Origin: Balneola sp.
GTDB taxonomy: Bacteria; Bacteroidota; Rhodothermia; Balneolales; Balneolaceae
DNA length: 64,000 bases
Reading direction: 5' to 3'
Assembly: GCA_003712055.1 (NCBI GenBank)
Contig: RHLJ01000001.1
Location: 558,001-622,000, forward strand
Under the pieces are notes generated by a model. It was not told where the DNA came from. It ran no database searches and saw only the letters and a program-made list of their open reading frames with translations. Below are positions 9,339 to 19,000 of this stretch, in pieces. The translations under genes and the position numbers were made by a program. How positions within the stretch are numbered: position 1 is the stretch's first letter; every line of letters starts with the position of its first letter.

Positions 9339-9920
9339 CTATTGGTTAGTTGATGGGTTGGTTAGTTGAAATCGCATCTGATATTCGACTTCTACATCTT
9401 TTCCGGTTTTGAGCGTCCCCACCATGGCAGTTGGTGGCTTCACTCCATAGTCTTCCATATTGATGGGAACTAAACCGGAAATGATAATTGAGCCGTCTTC
9501 ACCGACCTGATAAGCTCCGGCTACAGTGATTTCGTTGGTAACTCCGGCTAAGGAAAGTGTACCGGCTACCTCTAAAGAATCTTCCCCTACCTGTGCGATA
9601 GAAGAAAAAACGAATTCTATTTGTGGGTAATTTTTTGAATCCAGAGCTCCTCTGGTCTTTTTATCCATTACCCTTTTTCCGCTCTTAATTGATTCGGTAA
9701 CTGCAGAGAAACCTAAATTCTCTACCCCTTCAACAAGCGAGCCATTCATAAAGAAAATCCCGGATCCGGAAAAATCTTCTACAGTACTTTCCCAGTCGTG
9801 GAGACTTGAGGTTCCTTTAATGATGAGACTACTTTCCTCCGGAACTACTTGATAGGATTCTTGAGCAAATGCAAAAGACGACGGGAGAATTAAGATGAGA
9901 AAAAAGCGAAGTACCTTCAT
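9339..9920 (-). CDS. YceI-family periplasmic protein (operon with porin)
   Basis: 193 residues from the chosen ATG at complement 9918-9920. This start has an AGAGGTG ribosome site upstream and opens with a normal signal peptide ('MKVLRFFLILILPSSFAFAQ'); a further upstream in-frame ATG would only add a charged tail. Mature motifs of YceI: 'SSLIIKGTSSLHDWESTV', 'IKSGKRVMDKKTRGALDSKNYPQIEFVFSSI', 'VAGTLSLAGVTNEITV', 'MEDYGVKPPTAMVGTLKTGKDVEVEYQMRFQL'. Likely binds a hydrophobic ligand in the periplasm. First gene of a pair with the porin-like gene, possibly controlled by the dyads at 9974-10017. Confidence 0.85.
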   Translation of the reverse strand: MKVLRFFLILILPSSFAFAQESYQVVPEESSLIIKGTSSLHDWESTVEDFSGSGIFFMNGSLVEGVENLGFSAVTESIKSGKRVMDKKTRGALDSKNYPQIEFVFSSIAQVGEDSLEVAGTLSLAGVTNEITVAGAYQVGEDGSIIISGLVPINMEDYGVKPPTAMVGTLKTGKDVEVEYQMRFQLTNPSTNQ

Positions 9921-9945
9921 AATGTAACACCTCTGTTTTTTTGAG

Positions 9946-10052
9946 TTAAGCCTCAAGGAGACAATTACATGGAAGGTTGATCAACCTCTAAATTTCAAAA
10001 GGAATCTACTTTTGAAACATGAAGAAAAAATGAAGGGGATTTAAGCCTCAAG
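9946..10052. promoter_or_regulatory. Divergent control region: two dyads flanked by a 12-bp direct repeat
   Basis: The gap between the divergent YceI/porin operon and the aminotransferase contains TTAAGCCTCAAG twice, at 9946-9957 and 10041-10052. Between them lie a perfect 14-bp palindrome AGGTTGATCAACCT (9974-9987) and an inverted repeat TTTCAAAAG / CTTTTGAAA (9993-10001, 10009-10017). Such packing suggests regulator binding sites. The regulator is not recognisable. Confidence 0.5.
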
Positions 10053-10080
10053 ATATTTAGCCAAAAGGGATGGGTCTGCG

Positions 10081-10088
10081 TATCTTTG
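10081..10088 (+). promoter_or_regulatory. Bacteroidota-type -7 element (TATCTTTG)
   Basis: Exact match to TAnnTTTG, 20 bp ahead of the aminotransferase ATG at 10109. It lies downstream of another in-frame ATG (10070), which therefore should not be in the mRNA. The -33 element is weak. Confidence 0.55.
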
Positions 10089-10108
10089 CCCCGACTAAAA
10101 AAACTTTT

Positions 10109-11278
10109 ATGGATCACGCACAAGAACTTGAACGGAAGCATCACTTCCAGGTTTATAATCGATTCCCTGTAACTCTGGAAAAAGGCCTTGGAGCCAGGGT
10201 TTGGGATACACATGGTAATGAATACATTGACCTGCTCGGGGGAATAGCTGTTAACAACCTTGGGCATTGTCATCCTGCAATAGTAGAGGCAATAAAGGAG
10301 CAAGCAGACAAGCTGCTTCATACTTCCAACTTCTATTATACAGAAGCTCAAAGTGAATTTATATCCAGATTGGCTTACCTCTCGGGATTGGACAGTGTTT
10401 TTATGTGCAATAGTGGGCTAGAAGCCATGGAAGGTACGCTTAAACTTGCAAGAAAATGGGGACATGAGCATGGTAAAACCGGAGATATCATTTCTCTGTC
10501 TAATGGTTTTCATGGCCGTTCGTTAGCTAGTATTACGTTAAGTAAGCCTGTCTATCAAAATGGTTTTGCCCCCCTTCCCTCAGGATTTAAGCAATCACCC
10601 TTTAACGATTTTGAGGCGCTCGAAAATTTTGTAGATGACCAAACAATAGCAATTGCCTTCGAACTAATTCAGGGAAACAGTGGAGTATATCTGGCTGATA
10701 AAGAGTTTGTTCGCAATGTTGAAGATTTATGCCGAGAGAAAAATATTCTTCTAATTATTGATGAAGTCCAAACCGGAGTAGCCAGAACAGGTAAATTTTG
10801 GTGCTTTGAGCACTATGGAATAAAACCTGATATCGTTGCATCGGCAAAAGCACTCGCAGGAGGGATTCCTATTGGAGCGATAATAGCAAAAGAAGAAGTA
10901 GCCTCAGCCCTTTCTTTTGGAAATCATGGAACTACTTTTGGAGGAAACCCATTCGCCTGTGCTGTGGGTAATGCTTGCCTTAAGACAGTACAAAAAGAAA
11001 ATCTTACTGAACTGGCAGCAGAAAAAGGTCAGTATATGATGGACTTAATTCGTCAAAAAACAGCTGGGAATGATAAGGTAGTGGATGTACGGGGAATGGG
11101 ATTAATGATCGGTGTTGAACTTTCAGTTCCCGGACGTCCTGTGGTTGACCGGATGTTCCAACAAAAGGTGCTTTCAAATGCTACCGGAGGTAATGTACTT
11201 CGGATTGTCCCTCCTATTGTGATCTCACAACACGAGATAGATCAAGCGGTTGATGTACTTACACGTTGCATCATATAA
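10109..11278 (+). CDS. Class III PLP aminotransferase, acetylornithine-aminotransferase-like
   Basis: 389 residues from the ATG at 10109. That start follows the -7 element at 10081 and gives the family-typical N-terminus; an in-frame ATG at 10070 would precede transcription. Seen: 'NRFPVTLEKGLGARVWDTHGNEY', 'GIAVNNLGHCHPAIVEAI', 'NSGLEAMEGTLKLARKWG' (phosphate-binding loop), 'NGFHGRS', 'LLIIDEVQTGVARTGKF' (Asp binding the PLP ring), 'SAKALAGGIPIGA' (Schiff-base Lys) and 'TTFGGNPFACAVG'. ArgD-like enzymes use acetylornithine, and some use GABA or ornithine. No arginine genes lie nearby, so the substrate is not settled. Confidence 0.85.
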   Translation: MDHAQELERKHHFQVYNRFPVTLEKGLGARVWDTHGNEYIDLLGGIAVNNLGHCHPAIVEAIKEQADKLLHTSNFYYTEAQSEFISRLAYLSGLDSVFMCNSGLEAMEGTLKLARKWGHEHGKTGDIISLSNGFHGRSLASITLSKPVYQNGFAPLPSGFKQSPFNDFEALENFVDDQTIAIAFELIQGNSGVYLADKEFVRNVEDLCREKNILLIIDEVQTGVARTGKFWCFEHYGIKPDIVASAKALAGGIPIGAIIAKEEVASALSFGNHGTTFGGNPFACAVGNACLKTVQKENLTELAAEKGQYMMDLIRQKTAGNDKVVDVRGMGLMIGVELSVPGRPVVDRMFQQKVLSNATGGNVLRIVPPIVISQHEIDQAVDVLTRCII

Positions 11279-11522
11279 CCTGTTTTCGAAATAAAAATTT
11301 TTAGTTGTTCGGTTGGCATCTACCAAAAAAGCATCGATAGAATGCAGCAACAAAATCACTGAATTTTTAATTGTTCTTTTGTGCTTCAGAGTTTTTGTGG
11401 CCAATACCAATTCCTGAAGCTTGTTGGTAAAACCTATGAAAAATCTTATCAGTAGCATCCTTCAGGATTAAGTGGTTAATTCAGTTTATTACTAATCAAA
11501 TTATTCGACGAATTACTGATCT

Positions 11523-12092
11523 ATGAAACGACGCGATGTTCTGAAGTTCGGAGTTACTGCAATTATGAGTGCTCCGCTTCTGAGTACGGTGTTATTCGGA
11601 AGCACCTCTATTCCCAAATCTATTCTGCAAGCCTACTCCCCTTCCTTTTTCTCTGGCAACCAACTCGATTTAATAAAAGCTATTGCTGACACTATCCTTC
11701 CTAAAACGGAAAGCCCATCAGCAAGTGAAGTTGGTGTTCCTGAAAAAATGGATTCCATGATTTCAGCTATCCTTAGGGAAGATGAAAAAGGGAACTATAT
11801 GCGAAGGTTTGAGCTATTCGAAAACTATTTGGGTCGAACATTGAATGGGGAATCTTTTATTGACTTAGACCAGGAACAACGACTTGCTGTACTAAACGAA
11901 ATCGATCAATCGTCAGAAGGAAATTTAGAACCTATACGTCAGGCCCTTTGGGATATCAAAGGAAGGACTGTTGACTATTATAGGAATAGTCGAGTAATCG
12001 CCACTACCTATTTGAACTTTCTACCCATACCTGGTTACTACGAACCATGTGCAACTGTAGAAGAGCTTGGAGGGAAAGCATGGGCAATCTAA
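11523..12092 (+). CDS. Gluconate 2-dehydrogenase subunit 3-like protein (Tat signal)
   Basis: 189 residues starting with a twin-arginine signal ('RRDVLKFG' at 3-10, hydrophobic 11-25). The rest matches the small gluconate_2-dh3 subunit family: 'LDLIKAIADTILPKTESPSASEVGVPEKMDSMI' near 50-80 and 'GYYEPCATVEELGG' at the end. This subunit is thought to carry or stabilise the partner flavoprotein during export. Its stop lies 13 bases inside the following GMC oxidoreductase gene, so the two are coupled. A haem-c subunit, present in classical gluconate dehydrogenase, is not adjacent. Confidence 0.85.
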   Translation: MKRRDVLKFGVTAIMSAPLLSTVLFGSTSIPKSILQAYSPSFFSGNQLDLIKAIADTILPKTESPSASEVGVPEKMDSMISAILREDEKGNYMRRFELFENYLGRTLNGESFIDLDQEQRLAVLNEIDQSSEGNLEPIRQALWDIKGRTVDYYRNSRVIATTYLNFLPIPGYYEPCATVEELGGKAWAI

Positions 12093-13795
12093 ACCTAAAA
12101 GCAAAGAAGCAGAATACCTTCGACGCTATTGTAATAGGATCAGGAATCAGTGGCGGTTATGCTGCGATGGAACTCACCACTAAGGGATACAAAACCCTTG
12201 TCCTTGAGCGAGGCCGAATGGTGAAGCATGGGGAATATCCAACAGCGAATAGTGAGAAATGGGATTTACCCAATAACGGAATTGTTTCAGCAGAAGAAAG
12301 AGCACTCCATTATTTCAAACAAAACCGGCTTTCCTGGGTGGTTCAGGAAGATGTAAAACACTGGTTCAATAAAGATAGTGACTATGATTATGATGAAATT
12401 GCCCGTTTCGACTGGATACGAGGCCATCATGTAGGCGGACGTTCAATCATGTGGGGACGCCAATGCTACCGATGGAGCGATCTGGATTTTGAAGCGAATA
12501 TGAAAGATGGTCATGGAGTGGATTGGCCTATCCGTTATAAGGATATCGAACCCTGGTACGATTATGTCGAAACTTTTGTAGGAATTGCTGGACAAGCTGA
12601 AGGCTTACCCCAAATTCCGGATGGTAAATTTTTGAAAGCTTTTCCATTGAACTGTGCTGAGCAATACATGAGGGAAAAAATTAAAGCTAAATTCCCCAGA
12701 AGAATTGTTACTCCTGGCCGGGTAGCAAACCTTAGCGAGTATAATCCTGAAATACATAAAGGAACCCGTGGACAATGCCAGGTTCGGGATCGTTGTTGGA
12801 GAGGGTGTTTTTATGGAGCTCCATTCTGTAGCCTCTCCTCTACCCTTGCAGTAGCAGCTGAAACCGGAAATCTTACGTTAAGGGCTGATAGTATTGTCCA
12901 TGAAGTGATTTATGATCCTTCAACAGGAAAAGCCAGCGGAGTTAGAGTAAAGGATGCTAATTCTGGAGAGGAAATCGTATTCAATGCACGCATTATCTTT
13001 TGCAATGCCAGTACTGTGGGTACTACCGCTATCTTACTCAATAGCCGTTCTGATGTTTATCCAACCGGGCTTGGCAATGAAAGTGGTGAGCTTGGCCATA
13101 ATATGATGGACCACCATTATGGAATGGGAGCCGGCGGAACTCTTCCTGTTCTCAAAGACAAGTATTACCATGGTCGTAAACCCGGAGGGTTTTATATCGC
13201 TCGCTTTAGAAATCTGGATGAAGAAACGAAACAAAAGGATTTCCTACGGGGATATGGCTATCAGGGAGGGGCTTCCCGCTCTGCATTCACTCCTGAGGGA
13301 ATGATTGGAGCTACGGTAAAAAATGACATTTTTAAACCTGGTGAGTGGAATGTTGGGGTGACCTGTTTTGGGGAGATGCTTCCTTATCACGAAAACAGAA
13401 TGTTTCTCAATTTTGAAAAGCTGGATAAGCATGGGATACCAACCATAGTATTTGACGCCAAACTACGGGAAAACGAAAGAAAACTGCGTGAGGATGGCGT
13501 GCGGTGTGCAATTGAAATGATGGAAGCAGCAGGAGTTGAAAACATTTATTCATACAATGGTGAAACTGCACCCGGGGCATGTATTCATGAAATGGGGACT
13601 GCAAGGATGGGGCATGATGTCGAAACCAGTGTACTCAATAAATGGAACCAAATTCATAACGTACCCAATGTCTTTGTAACAGATGGAGCCTGTATGACTA
13701 GTTCAGCCACTCAGAACCCTAGTATCACCTATATGGCACTAACAGCCCGTGCAGTAGACTATGCAGACAAGCAAATAAAAAAAGGAACTTTGTAG
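12080..13795 (+). CDS. GMC-family FAD oxidoreductase (gluconate/sugar dehydrogenase-like)
   Basis: 571 residues from the ATG at 12080, preceded by GGAGGG; the start overlaps the subunit-3 gene by 13 bases. Seen: FAD-binding 'DAIVIGSGISGGYAAMEL' near residues 14-31 and 'LVLERG', 'GGRSIMWGRQCYRW', a cysteine-containing 'RDRCWRGCFYGAPFC' segment, 'CIHEMGTARMG' with the GMC active-site His, and C-terminal 'FVTDGACMTSSATQNPSITYMALTARA'. It probably oxidises a sugar or polyol in the periplasm, carried out on the Tat signal of its partner. The electron acceptor is unknown. Confidence 0.88.
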   Translation: MGNLNLKAKKQNTFDAIVIGSGISGGYAAMELTTKGYKTLVLERGRMVKHGEYPTANSEKWDLPNNGIVSAEERALHYFKQNRLSWVVQEDVKHWFNKDSDYDYDEIARFDWIRGHHVGGRSIMWGRQCYRWSDLDFEANMKDGHGVDWPIRYKDIEPWYDYVETFVGIAGQAEGLPQIPDGKFLKAFPLNCAEQYMREKIKAKFPRRIVTPGRVANLSEYNPEIHKGTRGQCQVRDRCWRGCFYGAPFCSLSSTLAVAAETGNLTLRADSIVHEVIYDPSTGKASGVRVKDANSGEEIVFNARIIFCNASTVGTTAILLNSRSDVYPTGLGNESGELGHNMMDHHYGMGAGGTLPVLKDKYYHGRKPGGFYIARFRNLDEETKQKDFLRGYGYQGGASRSAFTPEGMIGATVKNDIFKPGEWNVGVTCFGEMLPYHENRMFLNFEKLDKHGIPTIVFDAKLRENERKLREDGVRCAIEMMEAAGVENIYSYNGETAPGACIHEMGTARMGHDVETSVLNKWNQIHNVPNVFVTDGACMTSSATQNPSITYMALTARAVDYADKQIKKGTL

Positions 13796-13814
13796 GTTAT
13801 TAGTTAATGGTTAG

Positions 13815-13860
13815 TAGTTATTTGTTATTGGAAAAGTGATTCAACAATAACAAATAACTA
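13815..13860. terminator. AT-rich perfect hairpin between convergent genes
   Basis: 16-bp perfect stem TAGTTATTTGTTATTG (13815-13830) and its complement (13845-13860) with a 14-base loop. It lies between the GMC gene and the convergent NTF2-like gene. It is AT-rich for a terminator but well placed, and resembles the spreading 'gttatttgttatt' intergenic sequences seen in this phylum. Confidence 0.5.
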
Positions 13861-13870
13861 GTCTTGGTGT

Positions 13871-14323
13871 TTAGTGCTGATAATAAACCTTTGCCACCAC
13901 TTTCCAGTCTTCATCAAATTTAAGTAGAGATAGATAATCGGTATAAACGAGCTCCCCATCTTTAATTAGCTCGAGCTTAACAGAGGCAGAATTACCGGTA
14001 ATATCAATATTCGTGAATTTGTGGCCCCACTTGTTGTCTTCTGGATTAAAGTTAGGATCTTCTTTTGTTCTCTTTGTATTTGCAACCCAGTTTGCAATGG
14101 GGTATCTCCTGATTTCTCCATCTTCTCCTGCTGAAAAAATAGCGAAATCTTTATGGAAAGTTTTTTCCATCGCTTCCGGGTTCAACTCGTTAAAAGCTCC
14201 GTGAACATATCCGGTCATCAAAAGGTCTTTAATGGCTTCTTGTTCACTATAAATTTTTAATGAGTTAACTGAGGTAATTACTAGTAGCGCCAGGGCTGAG
14301 GAAAGAAGTACTACTTTTTTCAT
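13871..14323 (-). CDS. Secreted NTF2-like (putative lumazine-binding type) protein
   Basis: 150 residues with a signal peptide (5-20). The mature part fits the SnoaL/NTF2-like cone fold of the Lumazine_bd_2 type: 'EQEAIKDLLMTGYVHGAFNELNPEAMEKTFHKDFAIFS' at the N-terminal helices, 'WVANTKRTKEDPNFNPEDNKWGHKF' in the middle, and the last strands 'YTDYLSLLKFDEDWKVVAKVYYQH'. Members are small extracytoplasmic proteins of mostly unknown role. Here there is no metabolic neighbour to suggest a ligand. An 8-bp dyad lies upstream at 14349-14368. Confidence 0.7.
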   Translation of the reverse strand: MKKVVLLSSALALLVITSVNSLKIYSEQEAIKDLLMTGYVHGAFNELNPEAMEKTFHKDFAIFSAGEDGEIRRYPIANWVANTKRTKEDPNFNPEDNKWGHKFTNIDITGNSASVKLELIKDGELVYTDYLSLLKFDEDWKVVAKVYYQH

Positions 14324-14348
14324 AATCTGATTGGTTGGTTATAGAATT

Positions 14349-14368
14349 ACTACTACCAAAGTAGTAGT
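14349..14368. promoter_or_regulatory. 8-bp dyad upstream of the NTF2-like gene
   Basis: ACTACTAC - CAAA - GTAGTAGT, perfect arms with a 4-base spacer, 25 bp ahead of the start of the minus-strand gene ending at 13871. It could be an operator or a 5'-UTR hairpin. On the minus strand it includes TACTTTG, close to the -7 consensus. Confidence 0.35.
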
Positions 14369-14437
14369 TGATAAAATGCCATCCAATTAACTTTATGTCA
14401 GTGAGTGTGATATTAGGTGAATTAATGTAAAAAAAAG

Positions 14438-14473
14438 AAGCCACCCTCTATGATAATAAAAAGAGGATGGCTT
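14438..14473 (-). terminator. Terminator of the Spy-like gene
   Basis: 12-bp stem with one G-U pair: AAGCCACCCTCT (14438-14449) and AGAGGATGGCTT (14462-14473). On the minus strand it is followed by a run of nine T. It lies 43 bp after the Spy-like stop. Confidence 0.8.
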
Positions 14474-14515
14474 TTAGGGGTACTTCAAGTTTTACCTTGA
14501 GTCTCTCTATCTATA

Positions 14516-14935
14516 TTAATTCCTGCCTCTTCTGGGACTCTGAGGTCTGCTTATTTGTACATATTCTTCTTTCTTCTCTTCGAAAATTTTCAATTGTTCA
14601 GCTGTTAATATCTCCTTTAAACTAGCTTCCAAAGCTACATTAATTGCTCCCATTTTTTCTCTGAAATCTTCGTCTCTTGGAGTTAATCCAGATTCAATTA
14701 ACTCTTGTCTCTGCTCTCCACTCTCAATATGGATGTCTGTAATTTTCTTTGTTTGATCTTCACTTAGCTCAAAGTTTTCTGAAAACCATGCTACCTGAGA
14801 TTCAGCAATTTTTTTGAAATCAATCTGTGGCATTCCTCTTTGACCTTCAGGTGGTTGGGCATTTGCATATATAATAGTTCCAAGTATGAAAAAAGAGGTT
14901 AGTAAAGTCCTGCTTATAATTTGATATGTCTTCAT
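14516..14935 (-). CDS. Periplasmic Spy/CpxP-like LTxxQ protein
   Basis: 139 residues with a signal peptide (hydrophobic 8-25, cleavage at 'ANAQ'). The mature part is helical and charged: 'FSENFELSEDQTKKITDIH' (an LTxxQ-type motif as LSEDQ) near 53-71, 'REKMGAINVALEASLKEILTAEQLKIFEEKKEEYV' (second motif, LTAEQ), and an Arg-rich tail 'PQSPRRGRN'. Spy/CpxP-type proteins act as periplasmic chaperones or stress-sensor partners. No two-component pair is adjacent. It ends in a good terminator and is monocistronic. Confidence 0.75.
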   Translation of the reverse strand: MKTYQIISRTLLTSFFILGTIIYANAQPPEGQRGMPQIDFKKIAESQVAWFSENFELSEDQTKKITDIHIESGEQRQELIESGLTPRDEDFREKMGAINVALEASLKEILTAEQLKIFEEKKEEYVQISRPQSPRRGRN

Positions 14936-15122
14936 AATCGTAGGTTTTTTGTTGGGTTTCTTGTCTCTGATTCATTAGACGACAAAAAAACCAAATCCCC
15001 TCGGTTATTTTTTAAACCACAGAATCAAGTATTCATAACATAAAACTAAGTCTCCACCCCATCTTTTTTTTATGGCCAAATAAGCATTGTACACTATGCT
15101 AACCCTAATTCATAAGTGTATC

Positions 15123-16010
15123 ATGAGAGCATTACATATCGAAAACCTGAGTAAAACATATCCGAATGGAGTAGCAGCTTTACAAAATATATCTCTAACC
15201 ATTGGAAACGGAATGTTTGGCTTACTTGGCTCAAACGGAGCAGGAAAGTCCAGCCTCATGAGAACCATCGCTACCTTACAGCAACCTGATTATGGCTCGC
15301 TCTATTTTGATAGTATCAATATCCTGCAAGATCCATTAGCACTAAGAAGAGTGCTTGGGTACCTCCCCCAAGAGTTTGGGGTATATCCGAAAGAAAGCGC
15401 TGAGAGTCTTTTGAAATATTTCGCGGTTCTAAAAGGAATGCTTTCTCCTAAGGAACGCTCACACAAAATTCAGGAAGTACTGGAACTCACAAATCTATTA
15501 GATGTAAAGACCAAACATGTAAGCGACTATTCAGGGGGGATGAAACAACGCTTTGGAATTGCTCAGTTATTATTAAATGACCCGGAACTCATTATTGTAG
15601 ATGAACCAACAGCCGGATTAGACCCGGCAGAGCGAAAACGATTCCTCAACCTACTACGCGAAATAAGCCGTAATACGGTTGTAATCTTCTCAACTCATTT
15701 AGTAGACGATGTCAGGGATTTATGCAATAACCTGGCTATGATCAACCAGGGGAAAGTATTGATCTCGGGTTCTCCAAAGGAACTTATACACGAAATAGAA
15801 GGAAAAATATGGGAATGTTCGGTCTCCCTGGATCAAAAAGAACTTATGGAAGAGCAATACCTTGTACTGTCATCTGCTTTCACCAACGATAATAAAATGG
15901 CTATACGAGCTTATTCTCCTTTTCAACCTTCTCATAATTTTTTGAAAACAGAAGCAACACTTGAGGATGCATACTTTTTTGCACTTAGTAAATATACTAT
16001 GGAGGGTTGA
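15123..16010 (+). CDS. ABC transporter ATP-binding protein (partner of permease-M1 fusion)
   Basis: 295 residues from 'MRALHIENLSKTYPNG' (15123); ATG 15096 is an in-frame alternative that adds nine residues. Seen: Walker A 'GSNGAGKSS', Q-loop 'YLPQEFGVYP', signature 'YSGGMKQR', Walker B 'LIIVDEPTAGLDP' and H-loop 'STHLVDD'. Subunits of this kind pair with ABC-2 permeases that carry a C-terminal M1 domain, exactly what follows two bases downstream (GGAGGG ribosome site at 16001, inside this gene). Cargo is unknown. It is the first gene of a four-gene operon ending in a LytTR regulator. Confidence 0.88.
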   Translation: MRALHIENLSKTYPNGVAALQNISLTIGNGMFGLLGSNGAGKSSLMRTIATLQQPDYGSLYFDSINILQDPLALRRVLGYLPQEFGVYPKESAESLLKYFAVLKGMLSPKERSHKIQEVLELTNLLDVKTKHVSDYSGGMKQRFGIAQLLLNDPELIIVDEPTAGLDPAERKRFLNLLREISRNTVVIFSTHLVDDVRDLCNNLAMINQGKVLISGSPKELIHEIEGKIWECSVSLDQKELMEEQYLVLSSAFTNDNKMAIRAYSPFQPSHNFLKTEATLEDAYFFALSKYTMEG

Positions 16011-16011
16011 T

Positions 16012-19000
16012 ATGAAACTCGGGAGAATCTTAATCTACGAACTTAGGTATTGGGTAAGGAACCCAGTTTTTTATGTATTCGCCAGCCTATTCTTCACTAT
16101 TGGCTTTGCAATGATGATTTTTTCGGCGGATATAGTTGGCGAACAATTGGTGAGCAAAGGGACAAAACCATTTGCAAATAACCCACTCAACCTATTCTCA
16201 TTCTTTTTTGATACTCAACTATTTGTTCTGTTTTTAATTCCAATCTTTATCGGGGGATCGATTTACCGGGATTTCCAATCAAATACTTTTAACCTCTTGT
16301 ATTCCTTCCCGGTAGCAAAACAATCCTACTTAACGGAGAAATTTTTAAGTGGCAGTTTGATGGTTGGTATCATTTTGCTTCTCTTTTGCCTGGGTTTATT
16401 TTTGGGGACTCTTATTCCTGGGGTCAATCCCAATTTGGTAGGATCGAATTCACTTTCTCACTATCTGAGTCCTCTTTTTTGGATAGCTTTGTTTAATCTA
16501 CTCTGGATCGGAATTATTGTTTTTTCAGTAGTCTCCTTGTCTAGAAGCATACATGCCGGTTTTATAACTGTGATCCTTCTTTTTGTGCTTCGCAGGGCTA
16601 TGCTATTCATTTTTTCTGGCCCCGAAAATATGGATACGATAACATTACTGGATCCTTTTGGAGAAGCTACGGTTATGATATCTACAGGCAGTTGGACAGT
16701 ATCCGAAATCAACTCCTCTTTGATACCAATCTCGATTGAGCTCATACTAAATCGAGCGATTTGGTTGGCAATCGCGTTGGCTATTGGTTGTGCTTCGTAT
16801 CTCTCTTTTGAGTTGAACCATGCTCCAATACAACTTCGAATTGTGCCTTTTAGGAGAAACCCTGGTACAAAAAGAATGAAAACTGTTCATACTACCTGGA
16901 GTACCTATTCATTGTTTCCAATATGGCTTCAAACCTCTCTCGAACTTTCGAAATTCCAGTTTCGAGCTATAATCAAAAGCAGAACATTCATTGTATTGAT
17001 CATTGTCAGTTTACTTTTCATGATCCTTTTACTGGGACAGGTTAATCCCGAGTATACAACACGAATTTATCCACTTACCCAGGTAATGTTACTCCTTCCA
17101 TCACTTTTCTTCTCATTTATTGTGATGCTAATCACCTTTTTATACGCTGGTTTTTTGGTACACAAAGACAACCGTGCTACCATGAACGCTCTTGTTGATG
17201 CCAGTTCTGTACCTTCTGCTTCACTATTAGTATCAAAGCTACTTACTCTCTTAAAGCTCCAGGTAGTATTACTTTCTCTAATTATTATTGGAGGAATATC
17301 TGTTCAGCTTTGGAAAGGTTATATCCATCTTGAGCTACAGCAATACTTTATTCAAGTATATGGTCTTTTGTTTATCGGACAAATCATCTGGGCAATAGCA
17401 GCCTTATTTATTCAAACCGTAATTCCTAACCAATATCTGGGCTTCTTTATACTAATACTTTTTAGTTTTGGCCTTAGTGGTATCGAAAGCATCGGTATTG
17501 AAAAGGGAATCTTCATCTTCAACGGTGGTATAATTCCACAGTATTCCGATTTGTCCGGTTATGATTCTTCTATTCGTTCTTTCCTGGTTCATAAGGTCTA
17601 TTGGTTCGTTTTCGGCATTTTGCTACTCATTCTCTCTTATTTGTTCGCACAACGAGGGCTGGTTTTTTCAATTAGAGAACGTTTCATAATTGCTAGAAAA
17701 AGAATCACAAAAAAGGTAAGTATATATCTCGGAATTATAATTTTTGCATTTATTGCTCTTGGAACAACGATATCCCTACAAGTATATCCATCTAAAGCAC
17801 ATACCTCCGGACCAGATTTGAATCAAAGAAAAGTTGATGCTGAAGACCGTATTGGTCATTTGGAGCATATTCTTCAGCCAGAGCTATCTGCCATTTCACT
17901 AAGTTTAGATATTTATCCTGAGCAAAAGAGTTTTTCCGGAACTGGTTCACTTTTATTGATCAATAATTCCGCTCAGCCTATCGATACTTTGATGCTTTCT
18001 TACCCAACTGGCGTAAGGCTTAGGGAGTTGCCCTCCAGAGCTTTCCAAATCTTTGATTCCGACACCATTCTAAATTATGAAGTATTGGTTTTGAATGAGC
18101 AACTTCAATCTGGTGATAGTATAGAGGTAAGATTTACGGTAGCTGAGACTCCTGAAAACTGGTTTTCTGAGAAACAAAAAGTAGTATCAAACGGCACTTT
18201 TTTCCTTGCTGATTTTCCTCTCATAGGATATCCCGATGTCATTTCTTCCAAAAAAAATATACCGCCAGATGAGCTTCAAGCTACTAAAAACAGCTATGTT
18301 GGTAAGCATGTTGGTTTGATGGATACAGATTTTACGATTAGTACCTCACTAAATCAGCTGGCTTTTGCTCCCGGTATACTTCAAGAAAGGTGGGAAGAAA
18401 ATGGACGATCATTCTACCATTATAAATCAGAAAAAAGCATTCGCAACGGTATACCAATACAATCGGGCAGTTTTGAGGTATTCGAAGATTCGGTTTACGG
18501 AATAGATCTGAAGATCTACTATCATTCTTCTCATACTTTTAACCTGGATAGAATGATGACCGCCATGAAGGCTACCATTGATTACAGTACCACTCATTTT
18601 GGCCCCTATCCTTTTGAAGAGTTGAGAATTATCGAATTCTCAAGGTCATATGGAAACTTTGCTCAGTCTTTTGCTTACACGCTCCCCTTCTCAGAGGCTG
18701 CAGGCTTTTTTAGCAAACAGGATAGCAGCGAAAACCGCTTTGACGACGTATTTCGATTAACTGCTCATGAAGTAGCACATCAATGGTGGGGACATCAAAT
18801 TATTCCTGCCGAGGCATTAGGAAGTCGATTTCTCACAGAAGCTTTTGCTGAGTTTACAGCTGTTCAAATTCTGGAACAGGAATATGGCACGGAGAAAAAG
18901 CAACTCTATCTCGATCTGATTCGAAACCGGTATTTTAACCAACGAGGTAGAGCGTCTAAAGAATCACCACTCACGATGGCAAAGCCAGACGAAGCATTGG

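Noticed and set aside
9995-10351. Minus-strand 118-codon open frame over the aminotransferase promoter
   Set aside because: It overlaps the start of a well-supported aminotransferase gene, has no family motifs and would run through the dyad region.
11225-11458. Minus-strand 77-codon frame after the aminotransferase
   Set aside because: Low-complexity, no ribosome site and no recognisable domain; it covers the degenerate intergenic sequence.
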